From the NCBI RefSeq assembly GCF_013744875.1, contig NZ_CP059399.1, positions 744,001 through 808,000 on the forward strand: a DNA stretch of 64,000 nucleotides, in the 5' to 3' direction. Below the pieces are notes generated by a model that saw only the letters and a program-made list of their open reading frames with translations, was not told the DNA's origin and did not search any database. Position numbers and translations under genes: made by a program. Below, in pieces: positions 58,989-64,000 of this stretch (position 1 is the first letter of the stretch; each line of letters opens with the position of its first letter). The DNA is from Nocardia huaxiensis. Lineage in GTDB: Bacteria; Actinomycetota; Actinomycetes; Mycobacteriales; Mycobacteriaceae.

Positions 58989-59636
58989 CTACTCCTTCTT
59001 GCCGATGAGCAGATCGACGGTCAGCTCCAGGCGTTCGGTCACGTCGGTGGCGGAGGCCCTACGGGTCAGCCACGCAACGAGGTTGGACAACCAGACATCG
59101 GAGATGACTCGGGCGATGGCCAGTTCCCGGTCAGTGGGAATCTCGTCGGACAGTGCGCGGGCGAAGAACCGGTCCATCACCTTGCCGACGCGATCCACTT
59201 CGGCCGCCGCGGACGCGTCGGCGAACATGAACGCGCGCGTCATGGCCTCGGTGAGCAGCGGGTCGCGCTGCATGGCCCGGGTGACCTGGGTCAGCAGCAG
59301 GTGCATGCGCTCCTGGGGAGTGCTGCCCTGCAACGGCTTCCGCCGTCCCTCGAACTGCTCGAATTCCCGGGCGAGCGCGGACACCAGCAGGTGCACTTTG
59401 GACGGGAAGTACCGGTAGAGCGTGCCCACGGCGACATCGGCGCGTTCGGCGACCGCTCGCATCTGGACCGCGTCGTACCCACCCTTGGAGGCCAGCGCGA
59501 GGGTCGCGTCGAGGATCCGCTTGCGCCGGTCGCGCTGGGCGGCCGAGCTCAGGTCGTCCTCGCTGAGCGTGGTGACAGGCGCGGTGCGCGCGGTAGCCAC
59601 CCCGTCGGCGGCCTGCGATCGGGAGGGACTGGCCAT
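58989..59636 (-). CDS. kstR: TetR-family cholesterol catabolism regulator KstR
   Basis: Represses the cholesterol regulon; the inducer in mycobacteria is a 3-oxo-cholestenoyl-CoA. 215 residues. The HTH (ASKGGYDAVQMRAVAERADV followed by AVGTLYRYFPSKVHLLVSAL) and the C-terminal VISDVWLSNLVAWLTRRASA closely match M. tuberculosis KstR (Rv3574). The ~35-residue N-terminal extension is longer. ATG 59636 is chosen; ATG 59675, with GGGGTGAG just upstream, is a real alternative. Divergent from fadE34 over a perfect KstR box. Confidence 0.95.
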   Translation of the reverse strand: MASPSRSQAADGVATARTAPVTTLSEDDLSSAAQRDRRKRILDATLALASKGGYDAVQMRAVAERADVAVGTLYRYFPSKVHLLVSALAREFEQFEGRRKPLQGSTPQERMHLLLTQVTRAMQRDPLLTEAMTRAFMFADASAAAEVDRVGKVMDRFFARALSDEIPTDRELAIARVISDVWLSNLVAWLTRRASATDVTERLELTVDLLIGKKE

Positions 59637-59749
59637 CGGTTGAAAGTCCTTTCCTGCACGAATCGTTCGGTTCATCTCACCCCAGCGTCGGCTGGATACG
59701 AGTTCGTACCGCGACCGGACGGCGCTTGACTTCCGCCCGGCTCGAACAT

Positions 59750-59763
59750 TAGAACATGTTCTA
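59750..59763. promoter_or_regulatory. KstR operator
   Basis: TAGAACATGTTCTA, a perfect 14-bp palindrome fitting the KstR consensus TNNAACNNGTTNNA, between kstR and fadE34 and 35 bp before the fadE34 start. Confidence 0.92.
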
Positions 59764-59798
59764 GGAGCTGAAGTCACGCCGGAAAGGCGGTATGGAGT

Positions 59799-62009
59799 GT
59801 GACCATAGCCACCACTGACGAGCATAAAGCCGTTCAGGAGTCGATGCGTGGATGGGCCGCGGCAGTGCGCCCAATTGCAACAATGCGAACCGGCGCACCG
59901 GAATATTGGCGCGAATACTGGTCGCGCCTGGCCGATCTCGGAATTTTCCGGGTCGCGGTTCCGGAGGAGGCCGGCGGGGCCGGTGGTTCCGTCGCGGATC
60001 TGGCCGTTCTGGTGGAGCAGGCGGCACATGATCTGGTCGGCGGACCGGTCCTCTCGACCGCATTGGCGGGACTCGTTGCGGGCGAGATGCTCGACGAGAA
60101 TACGCCGTGCGGCATTGCCCTCGGGGGCGAAATCGCAATATCGGCAGACGATTACTCCGGTTTGGGCAGGTCGCGAACCGGCGGCTCGAACACCGCCCCC
60201 GATCTCACCATGTCCGGCGTGTGGGACAACGTGATCGGCGCCGCACCCGGCACCGCCGTCCTGCTGCCGCTGCGCAGCGGTGACCGGCGACTCTGGGCGC
60301 TGATCGACGCCGAGGCGACGGGTCTGCGGGTGGAGCCGCTGGATGCCATCGACCAGAGCACGCCGCTGGCGCGGGTCACCCTCGCGGATGTCGCTGTGCC
60401 GCAGGATCGGATCTTCGAACCGGTCCAGGATCCGCGCGATCTGGCCGCCGTGCTCATTGCCGCCGAGGCCGCGGGCATCGCGGGCTGGTGCCTGGAGACC
60501 GCCACCGAATACGCCAAGGTGCGTGAGCAATTCGGTAAGAAGATCGGCGAATTCCAAGCGGTCAAACACATTTGCGCGTGGATGCTGTGCCGGGCCGAGC
60601 AGATTCGCGCCGTGGCCGCCGATGCCGCGCATGCCGTGGACACCGGCAGTAGCGAACTCGGCTTGGCCGCCGCCATCGCGCTCGCGGTATCCCTGGATGC
60701 CGCTGTCGAGACGGCGAAGGATTGCATTCAGGTGCTGGGTGGAATCGGTTTCACCTGGGAGCACGACGCGCACCTGTATCTGCGCAAGGCCACCGCCATG
60801 CGCCAGCTGGTGGGCGGCAGCGCGCACTGGCGGGCCCGGGTCGCCGAGCTGACCTACGCGGGTCACCGGCGTTCGGTCGGTCTGGCGCTGGGCGCGGATT
60901 CCGATGCGGCCGAGGGTGACTCGGCCTGGGACACGCTGGGCATCGACGCGGCCGACGCCGCGGTGCTGGCGGCCGATCTGGCCAAGATCGCGGCGCTGCC
61001 GGTCGAGCAGCAGCGCAACGCGCTGGCCGAATCCGGTCTGCTGGCTTCGCACTGGCCGGCCCCGTACGGTCGCGGCGCGGGCCCGATCCTGCGCACCTGG
61101 CTCGACGATCAGGTTCGCCAGGCCGGGATCGAGTTGCCGGAGCTGGCCATTGCCAACTGGGCGATTCCGACCCTGCTGCAGTGGGGTACCGCCGAGCAGA
61201 TCGAGCGCTACGCCATGCCCACGCTCACCGGTGAGGTGATCTGGTGCCAGCTGTTCTCCGAGCCCGGCGCGGGTTCGGATCTGGCGGCGCTGCGCACGGT
61301 GGCCGAACGGGTCGAGGGCGGCTGGAAGCTGCGCGGCCAGAAGGTGTGGACCTCGCTCGCCGACAAGGCGACGTGGGGTATCTGCCTGGCGCGCACCGAT
61401 GCCGACGCGCCCAAGCACAAGGGCATCAGCTATTTCCTGGTCGATATGAAGAGCGCGGGCCTGGATATCCGGCCGCTGGTGGAGATCACCGGTGAGGCGC
61501 GATTCAACGAGGTGTTCCTGGACGATGTGTTCGTTCCGGACGAATGCTTGGTCGGCACGCTCGGAAATGGTTGGAAGATCGCGCGTTCCACTTTGTCGGC
61601 CGAGCGGGTCGCCATGGGCGGCAAGGGAATCGGCGAGGAATTGGAGAAGCTCATCGCGGCCGCGCCCAAGTCCGGCCCGGGTGCGGAATTGGTCGCCGAT
61701 CGTCTCGGCGGGCTTATTTCCGAGTCGGTAGCAGGAACTTTGCTGGAAGCTCGTGCAGCGCAAAAGCTGCTCAGCGGAGGCGATCCCGGGCCGCAGAGCA
61801 GTGTTCGCAAACTGGTCGGTGTGCGTCACCGGCAGGCGGTGGCCGAATTTGCCGTCGAATTGTCCGGTGCGGCGGGCGCTCTGGAAACCGAAGTGGTGAA
61901 AGAATTCCTGCTCACACGTTGTTTGTCGATTGCGGGCGGTACCGAGCAAATTTTGTTGACCGTCGCCGGTGAACGAATTCTCGGACTGCCGCGCGAGTCG
62001 CACGGCTGA
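59799..62009 (+). CDS. fadE34: Acyl-CoA dehydrogenase FadE34 (steroid side-chain)
   Basis: A 736-residue protein made of two acyl-CoA dehydrogenase halves in one chain: an N-terminal half (DLGIFRVAVPEEAGGAGGSV, DCIQVLGGIGFTWEHDAHLY) and a C-terminal half (QLFSEPGAGSDLAALRTVAE, GQKVWTSLADKATWGICLAR, SIAGGTEQILLTVAGERILG). This is the arrangement of mycobacterial FadE34 (ChsE3), which acts on CoA-activated sterol side chains. GTG 59799 with GGAG close upstream. KstR control is indicated by the operator; fadE28-fadE29 follow after 27 bp. Confidence 0.9.
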   Translation: MTIATTDEHKAVQESMRGWAAAVRPIATMRTGAPEYWREYWSRLADLGIFRVAVPEEAGGAGGSVADLAVLVEQAAHDLVGGPVLSTALAGLVAGEMLDENTPCGIALGGEIAISADDYSGLGRSRTGGSNTAPDLTMSGVWDNVIGAAPGTAVLLPLRSGDRRLWALIDAEATGLRVEPLDAIDQSTPLARVTLADVAVPQDRIFEPVQDPRDLAAVLIAAEAAGIAGWCLETATEYAKVREQFGKKIGEFQAVKHICAWMLCRAEQIRAVAADAAHAVDTGSSELGLAAAIALAVSLDAAVETAKDCIQVLGGIGFTWEHDAHLYLRKATAMRQLVGGSAHWRARVAELTYAGHRRSVGLALGADSDAAEGDSAWDTLGIDAADAAVLAADLAKIAALPVEQQRNALAESGLLASHWPAPYGRGAGPILRTWLDDQVRQAGIELPELAIANWAIPTLLQWGTAEQIERYAMPTLTGEVIWCQLFSEPGAGSDLAALRTVAERVEGGWKLRGQKVWTSLADKATWGICLARTDADAPKHKGISYFLVDMKSAGLDIRPLVEITGEARFNEVFLDDVFVPDECLVGTLGNGWKIARSTLSAERVAMGGKGIGEELEKLIAAAPKSGPGAELVADRLGGLISESVAGTLLEARAAQKLLSGGDPGPQSSVRKLVGVRHRQAVAEFAVELSGAAGALETEVVKEFLLTRCLSIAGGTEQILLTVAGERILGLPRESHG

Positions 62010-62036
62010 GTCCACACTTCTACCGGGAGCATTGAA

Positions 62037-63104
62037 TTGGACTTCACCAGGGACGAGAGCCAGGACGCTGTCGCCGAGGTTGTCGTAAGTTTGCTGGAAC
62101 GCGAAAGCGCGCGGGATATCGCACTGTGGCCGGTGATCGCGGACAGCGGTCTGCTGGCCGTGCCGCTACCCGAGCGCTTCGGTGGTGACGATATGGGGCT
62201 GCTGGAGGTGTCGGCCATGCTCACCGAGCTGGCCACCGACGCCGTGCAGACCCCCGCGCTGAGCACGCTCGGCTTCGGCGTGCTGCCGCTGCTGGCCATC
62301 GGCGTGCCGGATACCGTGGCGGAGAAGGTGTTTCCCGCCGTCGCGGAGGGTGCGGTGCTGACCGCCGCCCTGCACGAGACGGGCGCGCCGTTCACCGTCA
62401 AGCCGGAAACCGTGGCGGTGGCCGACGGCGCGACCGTCCGCGTCACCGGCCACAAGATCGCCGTGCCGTACGCCGACACCGCGCGCTGGATCCTGGTGCC
62501 CACTGACGCCGGCATCGCGCTGGTGGACGGTGAAGCGCCGGGCATCACCCGCACCGCGAGCCCCACCTCCGATGGCGTGCCGGAGTTTTCGCTCCAATTC
62601 GATCAGGTGCAGATCCCGGCCGAGCAGCTGCTGCCCGGCGGCCTCACCGAACTGCACCGGTACGCCCTGGCTGCCCTCGGCGCGGTGGCGGACGGTCTGC
62701 TCAAGGGCGTCATCGCCCTGACCGCCGAGCACGTCCGCACCCGGCAGCAGTTCGGCCGTCCGCTGGCCGAGTTCCAGGCCGTGGCCCAGCAGATCGCGGA
62801 CGTCTACGTGGTCTCGCGCACCCTGCACGCCGCCGCCCTGTCCGCCAATTGGGCGCTCGCGCAGGAGAATCCGACCGCCGAACAGCGTGAGCGCACCGAC
62901 GACGACCTCGACGTGCTCGCCTACACGGTCGCCTCGGAACTGCCCGCGGCCCTGCAGAAGTGTCACCACCTGCACGGCGGCATCGGCGTGGACGTCACGC
63001 ACCCGCTGCACCGCTACTACTCACAGGCCAAGGACATCGCCCGCTGGCTGGGCGGCGAATCGTTTCGGCTGGACCGACTTGGAGCAAGATGTTCATCGAC
63101 CTAA
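62037..63104 (+). CDS. fadE28: Acyl-CoA dehydrogenase subunit FadE28/ChsE1-like
   Basis: A 355-residue subunit matching mycobacterial FadE28 along its length: start MDFTRDESQDAVAEVVVSLL, LLAVPLPERFGGDDMGLLEV, CHHLHGGIGVDVTHPLHRYY and the end LGARCSST (LGARCSLT in M. tuberculosis). In M. tuberculosis it pairs with FadE29 in an alpha2beta2 enzyme that dehydrogenates the three-carbon side chain of a cholesterol intermediate. TTG start 62037 after GGGAGC at 6 nt. Overlaps fadE29 by 16 nt. Confidence 0.88.
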   Translation: MDFTRDESQDAVAEVVVSLLERESARDIALWPVIADSGLLAVPLPERFGGDDMGLLEVSAMLTELATDAVQTPALSTLGFGVLPLLAIGVPDTVAEKVFPAVAEGAVLTAALHETGAPFTVKPETVAVADGATVRVTGHKIAVPYADTARWILVPTDAGIALVDGEAPGITRTASPTSDGVPEFSLQFDQVQIPAEQLLPGGLTELHRYALAALGAVADGLLKGVIALTAEHVRTRQQFGRPLAEFQAVAQQIADVYVVSRTLHAAALSANWALAQENPTAEQRERTDDDLDVLAYTVASELPAALQKCHHLHGGIGVDVTHPLHRYYSQAKDIARWLGGESFRLDRLGARCSST

Positions 63105-64000
63105 CCCCTGAGCAGCGTCAGCTCCGGGACGAATTGCGTTCGTACTTCAGCGGTCTCGTGACTCCCGAGGAGGAGGCCGAGATGCTGGTGAACCGGCACG
63201 GCGACGCCTACCGCGCGGTGGTCAAGCGCATGGGCCGGGACGGCTGGCTCGGCGTGGGCTGGCCGAAGGAGTTCGGCGGCCAGGGTTTCGGGCCGCTGGA
63301 ACAGCAGATCTTCTACAACGAGGCCGTCCGCGCGGATGTGCCGGTGCCGCTGGTCACGCTGCTGACCGTCGGCCCGGCACTGCAATCCTTCGGCACCGAT
63401 GAGCAGAAGCAGAAGTTCCTGCCCGGAATCCTCACCGGCGACGTGCATTTCGCCATCGGCTACTCCGAACCCGAGGCGGGCACCGACCTCGCGGCGTTGC
63501 GCACCACCGCGGTCAAGGATGCCAATGGCGACTGGATCGTCAACGGGCAGAAGATCTTCACCACCGGCGCGCACGAGGCCGACTACGTCTGGCTGGCCGT
63601 GCGCACCGGCACCGTCGAGTCGCGGCACCGCGGCATCACGATCCTCATCGTGGACACCAAGGATCCGGGCTACTCCTGGACCCCGATCATCACCGCCGAC
63701 GGCGCGCACCACACCAATGCCACCTACTTCGACAATGTCCGCGTCCCCGCGAACATGATCGTCGGCGAGGAGAACGGCGGCTGGAAGCTCATCACCACCC
63801 AGCTCAATCACGAGCGGGTGAGCCTGGGCCCGTCCGGCAAGATTGAGCAGCTCTACGAGCGGGTGCGCGAATGGGCGCAGCGCCAGGGCGTTCTGGGGGA
63901 GGCCGACGTGCGCCGCTCGCTGGGCCGCCTGCACGCCATGGTGCGGCTCAACGAGCTGCTCAACTGGCAGGTCGCCTCGAATATGGAGCGCCCCGACGCC
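63089..64000 (+). CDS. fadE29: Acyl-CoA dehydrogenase subunit FadE29/ChsE2-like (3' end outside window)
   Basis: 304 codons are present; the rest lies beyond the right edge. The start MFIDLTPEQRQLRDELRSYF and internal GRDGWLGVGWPKEFGGQGFG, HFAIGYSEPEAGTDLAALRT and TKDPGYSWTPIITADGAHHT match M. tuberculosis FadE29. GGAG lies 5 nt before the ATG. Partner of the upstream FadE28-like subunit. Confidence 0.9.
   Translation, partial: MFIDLTPEQRQLRDELRSYFSGLVTPEEEAEMLVNRHGDAYRAVVKRMGRDGWLGVGWPKEFGGQGFGPLEQQIFYNEAVRADVPVPLVTLLTVGPALQSFGTDEQKQKFLPGILTGDVHFAIGYSEPEAGTDLAALRTTAVKDANGDWIVNGQKIFTTGAHEADYVWLAVRTGTVESRHRGITILIVDTKDPGYSWTPIITADGAHHTNATYFDNVRVPANMIVGEENGGWKLITTQLNHERVSLGPSGKIEQLYERVREWAQRQGVLGEADVRRSLGRLHAMVRLNELLNWQVASNMERPDA

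Noticed and set aside
58989..62015. A 1008-codon leftward open frame spanning kstR and antisense to fadE34
   Set aside because: Only its 3' part (kstR) is protein-like; the rest is the reverse complement of the well-supported fadE34 gene in GC-rich DNA.

Overview
The window is a GC-rich actinobacterial chromosome segment, most likely from Nocardia or a close relative in the Mycobacteriales. Support comes from Lsr2, CarD, ClpC1, DisA, KstR and MhuD, all with mycobacterial-type sequences, from many GTG/TTG starts, and from a gene order that follows Mycobacterium tuberculosis in three blocks (ftsH-fol-pan-coaX-lysS-lsr2-clpC1; mhuD to the mutY region including cysS, ispF, ispD, carD, lpqE, radA, disA; kstR-fadE34). 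The genus is an inference from sequence alone. I see no prophage, insertion sequence, CRISPR array, rRNA or tRNA.

Layout. 1-5150: a truncated succinic semialdehyde dehydrogenase facing a PucR-type regulator, then small conserved proteins. 5450-11075: ftsH followed by folate genes folE-P-B-K that overlap through start/stop codons. 11140-18530: membrane protein, DUF2520 protein, panC-panD-coaX (pantothenate/CoA), a cysteine dioxygenase-rhodanese pair, and lysS. 18650-24470: lsr2, an FHA protein, a DUF1772 membrane protein, a secreted lipase and clpC1. 24600-33460: accessory genes, including a VWA protein, a two-component system with an ABC exporter, and a TetR-controlled azoreductase/SMR pair. 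33650-37440: two tandem membrane acyltransferase-like genes and the cobalt transporter cbtBA behind a cobalamin riboswitch. 37490-41500: mhuD, a hydrolase, and acyl-CoA dehydrogenase and enoyl-CoA hydratase genes. 41870-46270: rlmB, cysS, ispF-ispD-carD, all leftward. 46680-52830: lpqE, radA, disA, an Rv3587c-like protein, carbonic anhydrase, mutY. 52980-55890: a zinc/manganese-type ABC importer. 56130-58690: a trehalose-phosphatase fused to a GH15 domain. 58990-64000: kstR with its operator, then fadE34 and the fadE28-fadE29 pair of cholesterol side-chain degradation.

The most interesting element is the leader of the cysteine dioxygenase operon. A -10 hexamer sits 7 nt before a GTG that would begin a leaderless 13-codon frame containing tandem Cys codons. 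The frame runs into three mutually exclusive stem segments, and its Gln-Glu codons are complementary to the Shine-Dalgarno region of the next gene. This has the architecture of a cysteine-responsive attenuator, placed before a cysteine-degrading enzyme.

Other notable structures are a palindromic element of about 90 bp present twice (once next to a 26-bp tandem array built from its end), a GC-rich hairpin repeat at three intergenic sites with an identical 26-mer at two of them, an 18-bp motif shared by two promoter regions that flank a response-regulator gene, paired TetR operators 42 bp apart, and a compact cobalamin riboswitch. At least 14 loci show a TANNNT hexamer 6-8 nt before the start codon, pointing to frequent leaderless transcripts.
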